A model generated the notes under the pieces. It searched no databases. It saw only the letters and a program-made list of their open reading frames with translations, and had not been told where the DNA came from. Made by a program: the position numbers and the translations under genes. DNA of 64,000 nucleotides. Origin: Bin87 sp965204685. Its GTDB lineage: Bacteria; Chloroflexota; Dehalococcoidia; Lucifugimonadales; UBA3495. Below are positions 15,840 through 24,257 of this stretch, piece by piece (position 1 is the stretch's first letter; every line of letters begins with the position of its first letter). The stretch covers positions 3,720,001 to 3,784,000 of the forward strand of contig OZ242004.1 in NCBI GenBank assembly GCA_965204685.1, read 5' to 3'.

Positions 15840-16754
15840 TTATGCGGTAGGCGGATTGTCGCGGTACCAGTCCACGATCTGCGAACCGGTGGCGGCCCAC
15901 ACGCCGCCGCGGCGCATCATGCGGCCCAGGGCCCGGTCGAGGTAGCCGATGCGGAAGGGCTGGCCGATGAGCCAGGGGTGCAGGTTCAGCGCCATCACCC
16001 GCCCGTTCTGCTGCCCGTCCTCGTACAGGGTTTCGAAGCTCTCTTCCAGCAACTGCTGATACCGGCCGACGACCACCCGGCGTTCCCAGAGGGCGGACAC
16101 GTCGTCCAACTCCCACATCACGGGCAGAGTGAACATCTCCCCGTGGGGGCTGTGCAGCGGGTAGGGCTGCTCGTCGTTGACCCAGTCGCAGACGTAGCGC
16201 AGGCCGGCCTCGGACAGCAACTGCGGAGTGCGGTTGGACTCGCCGTATTCCGGGCCGAGCCAGCCGGCGGGCGCGCTGCCGGCTGCGCGGGACAGGGCAG
16301 CCACCGACCGGCTGATGTATTCCCGCTCGGCATCCTCGGACATGTTGCTGGATATCATTTGCGACAGCGATACCCCGTGGCCGATGATTTCGGCACCGGC
16401 CTCCTGGCAATGGCGCACTAGGTAGGGGTAGTTCTCGGCGGTCATGGCGTCCATGGCCACGGTGGCCGGGATGCCGTGCTTCCGCAGGGTGTCCAGCACG
16501 CGGAAGATACCCACCCGGTGCCCGTATTCCCGGTGGGACAGCCGGGCGTAGTCCGGGAAACCTCGCGCGCCCAGGCCGCCGGCGAAGGGCGTGGTGAAGC
16601 TGTCTCCCGGCGGGTCCCATTCCGGATGCTCCAGATTGACGATTACGCAAAGGGCGACCCGCGCGTTGTCGGGCCAGCGCAGGACGCCCCTCTTGTTGAG
16701 AGGCGACCAGTCATAGTGCGGGTGGTCCATTCCGAAGCGCCGTTCTGCGGGCAT
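15840..16754 (-). CDS. Polysaccharide deacetylase-fold protein, PuuE-like (copy 1)
   Basis: This 304-residue protein has the NodB fold in the form found in PuuE-type allantoinases and related cyclic-amide hydrolases. It shows ARVALCVIVNLEHPEW at strand 1, REYGHRVGIFRVLDTL, EIIGHGVSLSQMIS at the place of the His motif, and a strong C-terminal NLHPWLIGQPFRIGYLDRAL. The first-strand Asp and one His of the metal triad are not evident, so a metal-independent or altered chemistry is likely. GAGGAG lies eight bases before the ATG. A paralogue follows upstream on the same strand at 16888, separated by a palindromic repeat. Substrate unknown. Confidence 0.83.
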   Translation of the reverse strand: MPAERRFGMDHPHYDWSPLNKRGVLRWPDNARVALCVIVNLEHPEWDPPGDSFTTPFAGGLGARGFPDYARLSHREYGHRVGIFRVLDTLRKHGIPATVAMDAMTAENYPYLVRHCQEAGAEIIGHGVSLSQMISSNMSEDAEREYISRSVAALSRAAGSAPAGWLGPEYGESNRTPQLLSEAGLRYVCDWVNDEQPYPLHSPHGEMFTLPVMWELDDVSALWERRVVVGRYQQLLEESFETLYEDGQQNGRVMALNLHPWLIGQPFRIGYLDRALGRMMRRGGVWAATGSQIVDWYRDNPPTA

Positions 16755-16780
16755 CTCTTCATCTCCTCATTGGTGCTGAT

Positions 16781-16868
16781 GTCATTGCGAGCGCAGCGCG
16801 GCAATCTCGTCGCCGGAGCCGTTGCCACAACAACGAGATTGCCGCGTCGCTATGCTCCTCGCAATGAC
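16781..16868. repeat. Interspersed palindromic repeat, family A, complete copy
   Basis: The left arm GTCATTGCGAGCGCAGCGCG (continuing GCAATCTCGT to 16810) and the right arm (16833-16868, ending TCGCAATGAC) are imperfect inverse copies around a 22-base centre. The whole can form a long hairpin. It separates two paralogous deacetylase-fold genes. Related single arms are at 9823 and perhaps 13671. Confidence 0.75.
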
Positions 16869-16887
16869 AGGGCGTTGTGTCTCCGTG

Positions 16888-17805
16888 CTACTGCGAGCCG
16901 TTGTTCAACTTCGCCGCGTGGGCTACGGCCTCGTCGTAGTAGTTGGCGATGTAGTACTCAGCGATGTCGTCGGCGGTGGTCTGCCAGACGCCGTCGTGGG
17001 ACATTATGTAGCCAAGCACGTCGTCCAGGTACCGGGAGCGGTGGGGTTGTCCTATCAGGTACGGGTGCAGGGCGATGCACATGACGCGTCCGCTCTCGGC
17101 GCCCTCCTGGTAGAGCTGGTCGAACTGGGCCTTGCAGATCTCGGCGAAGTAGTCGCCCTCGTAGTGCTGGCGGAACAACGGGGCGTCGTTCAGTTCGATA
17201 GAGTAGGGCACGGAGACGAGCTTGCCGCTGTTGACCCGGATGGGTACCGGCTGGTCGTCGTGCATCCAGTCGGTGTGGTAGATCAGGCCGGCTTCGGCCA
17301 TCAGGTCAGGGGTGCGCTCGGTGCCGGAGATGGCCGGGCCCAGCATGCCCTTGAGCTGCTTGCCGGTGTGCTTTTTCAGGGTGTCGATGGTGTCCCGGTA
17401 AAACTCCCGCTCCTGCTCTTCAGTGTAGTGGTTCAGGTAGCGAGTGTTATAGATGCCGTGGCTCATGAAATCCCAGTTGCGCTGCACCATGGCTTCGCCG
17501 ATCTCGGGGAAATGCTCCAGCACGGCCATGTTCAGGGACACGCAGCAGCGTATGTTGTGCTTGTCCAGCACGTCCGCCATGCGCCAGAAGCCAACCCGGT
17601 TGCCATAGTCACGGTAGGCGTACTGCTGGACGTCAGGATAGGGCATGCGCGGCCAAGGGTCGCGGTGCCCGTCGAATTCCGGCTCATATTCGTAGTGCTC
17701 GACGTTGGGCGCGATCCACAGCGCCACCCGGGCGTCGTTGGGCCACTTGATGACGGGCCGGTCGATGATTGGGCTGTAATCTACGCGGTTCGGCGGCAAA
17801 GGCAT
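16888..17805 (-). CDS. Polysaccharide deacetylase-fold protein, PuuE-like (copy 2)
   Basis: A 305-residue protein related to the one at 15840. Strand 1 reads ARVALWIAPNVEHYEY, then YAYRDYGNRVGFWRMADVL, DFMSHGIYNTRYL at the His-motif position, MLGPAISGTERTPDLMAEAG, and ALHPYLIGQPHRSRYLDDVL near the end. The canonical metal-binding Asp and second His are not seen, as in the neighbour. The ATG at 17805 is chosen over a longer frame because GGGAGG sits nine bases upstream and the homology starts there. It is divergent from the M24 peptidase gene across about 320 bases. Likely a hydrolase of an imide, ureide or amide; not a cell-wall enzyme since no signal peptide is present. Confidence 0.83.
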   Translation of the reverse strand: MPLPPNRVDYSPIIDRPVIKWPNDARVALWIAPNVEHYEYEPEFDGHRDPWPRMPYPDVQQYAYRDYGNRVGFWRMADVLDKHNIRCCVSLNMAVLEHFPEIGEAMVQRNWDFMSHGIYNTRYLNHYTEEQEREFYRDTIDTLKKHTGKQLKGMLGPAISGTERTPDLMAEAGLIYHTDWMHDDQPVPIRVNSGKLVSVPYSIELNDAPLFRQHYEGDYFAEICKAQFDQLYQEGAESGRVMCIALHPYLIGQPHRSRYLDDVLGYIMSHDGVWQTTADDIAEYYIANYYDEAVAHAAKLNNGSQ

Positions 17806-18126
17806 GGTAAGCGCCTCCCTGTGCGATGGGACTTTGGAAACCCGTGCGGGCGATACGGTGCGGTGGCTGGCAGTGTAGTGGGCGGGGATAAACCCGTCAA
17901 CGAATCGACGAGGCGCGGACCTGCGCGCGTGGGCTCTGGCTGTCCAATCGACCGAAATGTATCCGTTGGAGAGATCCATGTTGCCGGCCTTGTACCGCCA
18001 GTGCTTTGAGTTTCACATCGAACGCCGATTTGGGGCATGTCGCCAAATGGTGATGATGGTAGATTGTCAGTGAGAATGCGGGATGGAGTATATTTCGGTA
18101 CCCAACAGCAGGAGAGGATGAGAACC
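17806..18126. other. Divergent intergenic control region
   Basis: These 321 bases separate divergent genes and must hold both promoters. On the plus strand TTGTCA at 18064-18069 and TATATT near 18090 could form a promoter, although the spacing of about 19 bases is long. I see no conserved operator or RNA element. Confidence 0.4.
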
Positions 18127-19263
18127 ATGGCCAACGCTTTCGGCAAAATAATCGCCAACGTGGAGCGGCTGCACCGGCTGATGGACGAGGAGGGCGTGTC
18201 GGCCGTGGTGGCGCGCTCGGGCAAGAACTTCACCTACCTGGCCGGGTTCGCGTATCCCGGGACGCTGGCGCGGCACCTGGAGCTTCCCGACTCGCCCCGG
18301 GAGGTGCTGCTGGTGTGGCCGCGCTCGGGCGAGCCGGTGCTGGTGCTCAACTCCTACGCCGCGCCGCTGGCCCGCCGCGATTCGTGGCTGGAGCGCATCG
18401 AGGTGGTGGACGACTACGCGGAGTCGCCCTACGAGCGGGCGGCCGCCGTGCTGCGGGAACTGGGGCTGGCCGAGGAGACCATCGGGTTCGAGAAGAGCTA
18501 CGTCAGCGCGAACCGCTGGGAGGAGATCGGCCGGCTGCTGCCCCGGGCGCGCATCGTGGACTGCACCGAACTGATGGACCGGGTGCGCTGGATCAAGACC
18601 CCCGAGGAGGTGGCGGCCCTGGAGGCAGGCGCGCAACTGCTGGACGAGGCCTACCTGGAGGTGTTGCCCACGGTGCGGCCCGGCGACACGGAACGACTGG
18701 TGCACAGCCGCATCGTCGAGAGCTGCCTGCGGCGGGGCGCCAACTGGGTCCACGGCATCCTGAACTCCAGCAGCAACACCGTGGGCTACGGCGGCGAGAG
18801 CGACCTGGCCTTCGAGGCCGGCGACATCATCCGCAACGACTACGTGGCCTACCTGAACGGCTATCCCGGCCACCAGTCGCGGACCGTGTGCGTTGGCGAG
18901 CCCTCAGGCGAGCAGAAGCAAACCTACCGGGTCGTGCGCGACATCTACCGCGCCACCATCGACCGGTGTGTCCCCGGCGCGCGGACGGCGGACATCTACC
19001 ACTTCGCCAACGACGCCTTCCACGAGGCCGGCTTCGACGGCAACGTGGCGCTGGCGGGCCACGGCGTCGGCGCGTGGTGGCACCAGCAGGAGCCATACAT
19101 GGTGCCGTCCAGCGAGCGGGTGCTGGAGGAGGGCATGGTCGTCGCCCTGGAACCACACATCGGCCCCTGCTGGCACCTGCAGGACATGGTGCTGGTCACC
19201 GACGGCCCGCCGCGCCTGCTGTCGCCGCTGATGAGCACGGACGAGATGCTGGTGGCGGGGTAA
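18127..19263 (+). CDS. M24 family creatinase/Xaa-Pro peptidase-like protein, altered metal site
   Basis: The 378-residue protein has an N-terminal creatinase-like domain (residues 1-155) and a C-terminal pita-bread M24 domain. Aligning by eye with aminopeptidase P, ligand Asp1 is kept (Asp238 in IIRNDYVAYLNG), but the second Asp of the GDxTRT motif is His249 (GHQSRT). His312 (AGHGVG) and Glu342 (VALEPHIG) are kept, and the last Glu is Gln352 (LQDMVLV). Two of five metal ligands are therefore missing. Creatinases are metal-independent members of this fold, so a creatinase-like hydrolase is more likely than a peptidase. The ATG at 18127 has GAGG nine bases upstream. No signal peptide. Confidence 0.85.
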   Translation: MANAFGKIIANVERLHRLMDEEGVSAVVARSGKNFTYLAGFAYPGTLARHLELPDSPREVLLVWPRSGEPVLVLNSYAAPLARRDSWLERIEVVDDYAESPYERAAAVLRELGLAEETIGFEKSYVSANRWEEIGRLLPRARIVDCTELMDRVRWIKTPEEVAALEAGAQLLDEAYLEVLPTVRPGDTERLVHSRIVESCLRRGANWVHGILNSSSNTVGYGGESDLAFEAGDIIRNDYVAYLNGYPGHQSRTVCVGEPSGEQKQTYRVVRDIYRATIDRCVPGARTADIYHFANDAFHEAGFDGNVALAGHGVGAWWHQQEPYMVPSSERVLEEGMVVALEPHIGPCWHLQDMVLVTDGPPRLLSPLMSTDEMLVAG

Positions 19264-19473
19264 GTAGATGCGTTGAGTGCCGTGTGCCGTATGGTTGTAG
19301 ATCGATGTACAGCGCGCGGGGCAGAGCGGTTGAGCGATATCCCTGAGCAAAACGCGTCGGGTATGAATTCGAAAATCAAGCCTAACGACAGCTGCTAAAG
19401 ACGCCCATAGCTAACAACCAAATCTATAGCTTAGACGATGCACCGTAAATAACCTCTAGCGTATCCCAACTAA

Positions 19474-20196
19474 TCAGCATCGGTCCTCCCCAGACGGTGA
19501 TTCGACATCACTACTTGACGTGAACCGCCTGCCTTCAGCGAACACACCGGGAGCTAATCTCGCATTTCGCGCCCAATTTAACATGATCTTGGCGTAGGTC
19601 TCAGCTGTGTTGTCTTTCCAATCAGCAGAGAGAGCCGTTTTCAATTCTTGGCCAATCTCCTTCAGCGATCGACCCTGATCCCGGTAAATCCCCAGGATCG
19701 ACACGAATATCGAAAAAGCCTCCATTCGAATAGCCCTTTCGGCAAACTTTGCATGCCGCTGCTCTTGATTGGTCACAAATTCACGTAAATCACTTGTCAC
19801 TGTGATGAGACCTGGTCGACGGCGTATGAAATTCAATTGTTCCAAAGCTGACAATGCCTTAGTCCGAGTACTAGGGCTAATGCCTGACCAGTTAACTGTC
19901 TTTGTTCCGTCTACCGCATCGATAAGGCGGGCGCTAACTTTTTCGATTGCTCCGTACTGGACAGATGGCAAAGTGATGCCACTTCTGCTCCGCCCTTCCA
20001 GAATGTTACTTTGTCTCAATACACTACCCGGAGCGTAATATTCTATCTGGGCCGATTTTTGATCATACGTGGCCAAGTCGGCAATTTGCATCCAACTGCC
20101 CAACGCGCGAGCGTAAAGATTCCAAGTATCTGGATTGGCAGAAATGTATGGACACTCGTTTTGCAGGAGATGAACAACCTGTTCAATCGTCAGCAT
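19474..20196 (-). pseudogene. C-terminal fragment of the broken STAND gene
   Basis: This 240-residue frame is the distal piece left after the IS insertion. Its first ATG is internal to the former gene, since coding continues upstream (IEGMLTIEQ) right up to the IS end. It contains winged-helix-like segments (TRTKALSALEQLNFIRRRPGLITVTSDL) and a helical end (IFVSILGIYRDQGRSLKEIG, TAETYAKIMLNWARNARLA). No ribosome-binding site or promoter is evident for it, so it is probably not expressed alone. Confidence 0.7.
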
Positions 20197-20211
20197 ACCT
20201 TCTATTTCTAA

Positions 20212-21141
20212 GAACCCCTAACAGAAAGAGGTCAAGCGTCGGAAGCAGATGATTGAGCAGCCCAGGGACAGGAAGGCTTCATGGATGTCAGCACGGTGCT
20301 CGTAGCGCACCCGTAGCCGTCGGAACTGGTGCAACCACCCCAGGGTCCGCTCTACCACCCAGCGGTACACTCCCAGCCCGCTGCCATGTGCTGCGCCCCG
20401 CCGAGCCAGCGCCGGCGCGATGTGGCGCGTCCGCAATTCCTGGCGATGCTGCCGCGAGTCATAGGCCCGGTCGGCGTACAGCCGCTGGGGCCGGCGACGG
20501 GGTCGGCCCCGTGGACCCCGCACCGGCGGCACCCCGTCCACCAGAGGCAGCAACTGGGTTACGTCGTGACGATTGGCGCCGGTCAGGATGGCCGACAGCG
20601 GAGTTCCATTGGCTTCGGTGAGCACGTGATGCTTGCTCCCCGGCTTGCCCCGGTCCGTGGGATTGGGGCCGGTCTTTTTCCCCGCCGCCCACGGCTCGCA
20701 CCGACGCGCTGTCCACGCAAGCCCGCGACCAGTCCAACTGGTCCGCGCTGTGCAATCGGGACAACAGCGTCTCATGGAGCTGTTCCCACACTCCCGCTTG
20801 CTGCCAATCCCGCAGCCGACGCCAACAGGTCATCCCCGAACCGCATCCCATTTCCTGGGGCAGCATCTCCCAGGGAATGCCGCTCTTCAATACGAACAGA
20901 ATGCCGGTCAGGGCCTTGCGGTCGTCCAGGGGCTTGCGTCCCGGATTGCGGAACCGTCGGGGTTTGGGGCTGGGCAGTAGCGGTTGTACGATCTCCCACA
21001 GTTCGTCGCTTACCAAAGGTTTCGCCATCGGGTACGGCCTCCCCTTTCCGTAGATATTGCTCCAACGTGCCACAACGGAATGGACTTGCCGCAAGATTAG
21101 CCGCCCGATTATGGATTAGCAACCCATTTTGTTAGGGGTTC
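20212..21141 (-). mobile_element. IS5-family insertion sequence, 930 bp
   Basis: The element is bounded by inverted repeats GAACCCCTAACAGAA (left, from 20212) and GAACCCCTAACAAAA (right end read inward, to 21141). It is flanked by a direct TAA on each side (20209-20211 and 21142-21144), matching the TNA target choice of several IS5-family groups. It carries a single DDE transposase in two overlapping frames. The transposase stop codon lies inside the left repeat. It sits inside a STAND ATPase gene. Confidence 0.9.
20218..21028 (-). CDS. IS5-family DDE transposase, frameshifted
   Basis: The product is a transposase of about 269 residues if read across a +1 (or -2) shift. The first frame begins MAKPLVSDELWEIVQPLLPS with GGGGAGG ten bases before its ATG at 21028, includes the first catalytic Asp in ACVDSASVRA, and leaves the family sequence after GGGEK. 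The second frame carries KKTGPNPTDRGKPGSKHHVL, the second Asp in LTGANRHDVTQLLPLVD, and the Glu in YRWVVERTLGWLHQFRRLR. The two meet at a GGGGAAAAAG run (20674-20683), a plausible slippery site. Two-frame transposases are usual in some IS5 groups, so this may be programmed; a disabling indel would look the same. Confidence 0.85.
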
Positions 21142-21456
21142 TAAGTCCCTCAACATTCTGGACACCAGCCTGTTACGGCGCAGTTTCTCCCGCAAATGCT
21201 CCCTGAATATGTCCTCAAACTCCTTATCTTCACTCTGTACAGGGATTTCTAAGGTCACCTGGTCATTGTCAGTGGAAACTAGGCTAAGCAACCTCATCTC
21301 CCGGATCACGTTGTAAAATGATCTGCTTTGCAGGCCAGCTTGGTCACGAAACGTCTCCACATCCAACTGTCCGCCTTGCGCAGCGATCACGCGGCAATGC
21401 TTGAATATCAAAGCGGCCGAGCACCGAAGGATATAGTTTTCTTGAATTGGCAACAC
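21109..21456 (-). pseudogene. Middle fragment of the broken STAND gene
   Basis: The frame from a GTG at 21456 reads LPIQENYILRCSAALIFKHC, a winged-helix-like VETFRDQAGLQSRSFYNVIR, and a basic helix (REHLREKLRRNRLVSRML), then runs into the IS at 21141 and stops 33 bases later. It is in the same frame as the upstream nuclease-ATPase fragment with only a TGA between them, so the GTG is probably not a native start. Any product would be a truncated helical peptide ending in IS-coded residues. Confidence 0.65.
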
Positions 21457-21486
21457 ACCTGCATTCAGATAGTCGCGAAAGATATC

Positions 21487-23238
21487 TCAGTAAATGTCAT
21501 ACATTGGCCCCACACGAACCATCAATCGTGCATCGACGAGGCTTTGGATAACCTCTGGCTTGAACTCCTCGGCTATTTCGGAAACGCTAACCGGGGCTAG
21601 CCTAGCAACTCGCCGCAACGTATCTTCTTGCTCGGCAGACAATCCGGTGATATCGTTTTGGAACAATTGCTCAACGTTCAATAGGCTGTCAGCGATATCC
21701 TGCTGTCGCACGCCTTGTTCGCGTTGGGACTTGACGTGAGCACAAAGTTTTTTCAACAACCACGGGTAACCTTGCGAAAAAGCGGAGATCAGGAATCTAA
21801 GGTCTTTCCGGACAGGAGTTCGCAATTCTGCCCCTAGCCTGTCTAACATAGCTGTACTCTCGGCCTCGGAAAAGGGCCTCAATTGGATGTGATGGCTTCC
21901 TGTAGTAATGGCATCCCTGATTTGGTAGGGGAAATCGTTCGTGTATCCGATCAAGTCAGTTTTCCACGAAAACCCCAAAACCACATTGGTTTGTGCGTCT
22001 AATATTTTCACAAATAGATCCCTCACGCGGGCCGCCGTATCAGCTAGAGCGAAAATGTTCTCGAATTGGTCAAAAAATATGAACAGTATTTTCCCCTGAC
22101 GCTCGAGATTTTTGCCAAAACGTATCAATGCGTCTATTGCGCCATCAAATCCGGTTAACGGCCCCTCGTGCAACTGACGATTTAGACTAACGTGGTTGTG
22201 CTGCAAAACATTTAATACGTGATCAACAGCTCTCAATACGAATTGAGATGATGACGCCGTGCGCGAATCGATCGCCACTGCAAAATGCCCCAACTGCTGG
22301 AGCTCATGCACGCTGGCGAGTACTAGCGAGCTTTTACCCCAACCGGAATTGCCTTCAAAAACCACCCCCCGGGAAGTGGTTTGCTTGGCCAATACCTGAT
22401 CCCCAAAAGACCGGATCTGGTCCAATCCGGCGACACGGCCCACGAAATGTTCGGGTGATGCGGGGAACTGATACTCGAAACATGAAGAGCTTCCACGAAC
22501 TTCTACAATTTGCTCTAGGTGGCGTTCTACCACTGGCGATGTGGGCGTCGCATGGCCGCTCGTGGGGATAATCTGGAAATCTTTCAGTTCAGGATACACT
22601 TCACCTAAGAATTCGACCACGTCATTGGTTGCAACGTGTCGTCCTGACGCATCCAAGATCGCCACAGAATCCGGAAGGGTTGCTCCGAACGGTATGACGT
22701 ACTGTACCGCGAAACACCCTCGTTCCGTGTACAAGATCGCGTAATCGCCTAGCTGACCGGCCTCCGGATGTACGACTGTAGAAAACTCTTCTGGGCGCAC
22801 CATGATTCTGCTACTGTACATCGCTTCGAGGACCTGCTGTTCCTCCAATACCTTGAGGGTAACCCGTGGGTTACTCTCACAATTATCCCTGTAAAATGCT
22901 TTCGCATGACTATTGATCCCTGGGATAGCCACAAACAAACCGTGGCAATGTTCGTCCTGGAACCAGCGGGACGAGTATTTGCCGAAGAATCTTTGGAATT
23001 GTGGAGCATTGAGCTCTGTATCATAGCATTTGCATTCTGCGTAAAGCGGGGTGCCAGTAATCGAGGCTTTTCCTTCAATGTCGATTTCCATTCCGCCGTA
23101 ATTTACGCTTGGGATCGCGTCGATTTGATAACCGTGGGAAGATAGTACGGCCTGCATCAATTTCTCGAATAGCTTGCCACGAGCTTGAGCCTTCGCCTGT
23201 TCTGAACTCCGGTCAACCAAGATTTTCAACTTCGGCAT
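21487..23238 (-). CDS. Restriction-endonuclease-fold / STAND P-loop ATPase, truncated
   Basis: The 583-residue frame has two domains. Residues 15-120 form a PD-(D/E)XK nuclease of Mrr type: Asp53 in EIDIEG, then Glu68-x-Lys70 in YAECKC. Residues 258-540 form a STAND/AAA-like ATPase: linker FPASPEHFVGR, Walker A GNSGWGKSS (296-304), and Walker B LFIFFDQFEN (Asp390). Such pairs cut DNA when the ATPase senses a trigger, as in several antiphage systems. The frame ends early at a TGA at the conserved YDIY-x-DIFRDYL segment, so the C-terminal sensor part is lost. The start has GAGGTG upstream. It may still be translated as a truncated protein. Codon and base use differ from neighbours. Confidence 0.8.
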   Translation of the reverse strand: MPKLKILVDRSSEQAKAQARGKLFEKLMQAVLSSHGYQIDAIPSVNYGGMEIDIEGKASITGTPLYAECKCYDTELNAPQFQRFFGKYSSRWFQDEHCHGLFVAIPGINSHAKAFYRDNCESNPRVTLKVLEEQQVLEAMYSSRIMVRPEEFSTVVHPEAGQLGDYAILYTERGCFAVQYVIPFGATLPDSVAILDASGRHVATNDVVEFLGEVYPELKDFQIIPTSGHATPTSPVVERHLEQIVEVRGSSSCFEYQFPASPEHFVGRVAGLDQIRSFGDQVLAKQTTSRGVVFEGNSGWGKSSLVLASVHELQQLGHFAVAIDSRTASSSQFVLRAVDHVLNVLQHNHVSLNRQLHEGPLTGFDGAIDALIRFGKNLERQGKILFIFFDQFENIFALADTAARVRDLFVKILDAQTNVVLGFSWKTDLIGYTNDFPYQIRDAITTGSHHIQLRPFSEAESTAMLDRLGAELRTPVRKDLRFLISAFSQGYPWLLKKLCAHVKSQREQGVRQQDIADSLLNVEQLFQNDITGLSAEQEDTLRRVARLAPVSVSEIAEEFKPEVIQSLVDARLMVRVGPMYDIY

Positions 23239-23441
23239 ATCACACCTCGAACTACTGGTACTCGCAAAGATTTGATGTTGATTCGATGTCCATAATCTTA
23301 CGTCACGATTATCAATCGAGTCAACGGTTCCCGATTACCGCCCGTTTTGTGTCGACGGAGTCTCCGTACAGACTCGCAATAACGGAAGGAACGCCGGCCG
23401 CACTGGGCGGTCTGCGGGGCAACGCTTCAACCTATTCCCAT

Positions 23442-24257
23442 TCACCGGCCTTCCACCTCCGCCAGGAACTCCAGCACCCGCTCCGTGTACTTCTCCGGTT
23501 CCTCGCTGTGGGGGCGGACTTCGGCCCAGCGGCAGTTGGGGACCAGGCGGTGGACGGCCTCGGCCAAGCCGCGAGGGTGGACGTCGTTATTGCCCGGCAT
23601 GACCATGGCGGGGACTGAGACACTTTTGAGCGCCTTTTCGGTCATGCCCAGGGTCAGGTAGGGGCCGCCGAACAGGGCGTGGATGGTGTCCCGCATCACT
23701 TGGATGAAGTCCTCGGTGTTCATGGCCTCCAGGTTCGCGCGGTAGTCGGCGTCGGTCTGGGCCAGCTCGGGGCTGAAGGGTGAGAAACGGTCGTCGGGGT
23801 CGAAGGCGTCGATGATCGCCGCGATGCCGTGGTTCTCGGCCCAGTCCATGCTCTTGAACAGCTTGGCGGCCAGGTAGGCGTCGCAGATGGTGCCGCCGGC
23901 GATGTTCGACGGGAAGATGGCGCGGACCCGCTCGGGCCGGCGCACCGCGCAGCCCAGCGAGATGGCCGCCCCAAAGGAGCCACCGCCGAGATAGGCCTGG
24001 TCGATGCCCAGAATGTCCATCAGGCCAAACACGTCGTCGCAGACCATGTCCCACGTCTGCACCACCATGGGGCTGCGGGACTTGCCGCCGAAGCGACGGT
24101 CGTAGGTCACAACGCGATGCTCCTGGGAGAGCGCCTCGATCACCGGCTGGTAGCTGCTGGCGAGGCCCTGGAGTCCGCCGGCAGAGAGAATGATGGGCGG
24201 GCCGCTGCCGGTTTCCTCGTAATACAGTTCGGCTCCGTTCACTTTCGCAGTGGCCAT
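23442..24257 (-). CDS. Alpha/beta hydrolase
   Basis: A 271-residue alpha/beta hydrolase of the epoxide hydrolase/haloperoxidase type. It opens with ATAKVNGAELYYEETGSGPP, the usual first strands, and has the oxyanion region SAGGLQGLASSYQP, the nucleophile elbow GGGSFGAAI (Ser in G-x-S-x-G), the acid region PGNNDVHPRG and a late His in VRPHSEEPEKYT. GGAGGTGAG lies just before the ATG at 24257; a longer upstream frame has no similarity. Its start faces away from the carboxymuconolactone decarboxylase gene, so the two share a control region of about 185 bases. Substrate unknown; enol-lactone or ester cleavage would fit the neighbour. Confidence 0.87.
   Translation of the reverse strand: MATAKVNGAELYYEETGSGPPIILSAGGLQGLASSYQPVIEALSQEHRVVTYDRRFGGKSRSPMVVQTWDMVCDDVFGLMDILGIDQAYLGGGSFGAAISLGCAVRRPERVRAIFPSNIAGGTICDAYLAAKLFKSMDWAENHGIAAIIDAFDPDDRFSPFSPELAQTDADYRANLEAMNTEDFIQVMRDTIHALFGGPYLTLGMTEKALKSVSVPAMVMPGNNDVHPRGLAEAVHRLVPNCRWAEVRPHSEEPEKYTERVLEFLAEVEGR

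Larger units (their letters stand above)
19474..23238 (-). pseudogene. Broken nuclease-STAND ATPase gene (TGA plus IS insertion)
   Basis: Three fragments read as one former gene of about 943 codons. The first (23238-21487) codes a nuclease plus STAND ATPase and ends at a TGA (21487-21489). The frame then continues without shift as DIFRDYLNAG into the second fragment (to 21142). There a 930-bp IS with TAA target duplication interrupts it, and after its removal MLRDLE joins IEGMLTIEQ in frame with the third fragment (to 19474). The part after the TGA resembles the helical end of STAND ATPase modules and winged-helix repeats. Lower GC than the surroundings points to horizontal gain. Architecture recalls antiphage nuclease-NTPases; the defence role is inferred. 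Confidence 0.75.

Noticed and set aside
21487..21489. TGA in the STAND gene as selenocysteine or as a reassigned Trp codon
   Set aside because: No redox context or neighbouring Cys, and many genes here end in TGA, so general reassignment is excluded; nonsense mutation is simpler.
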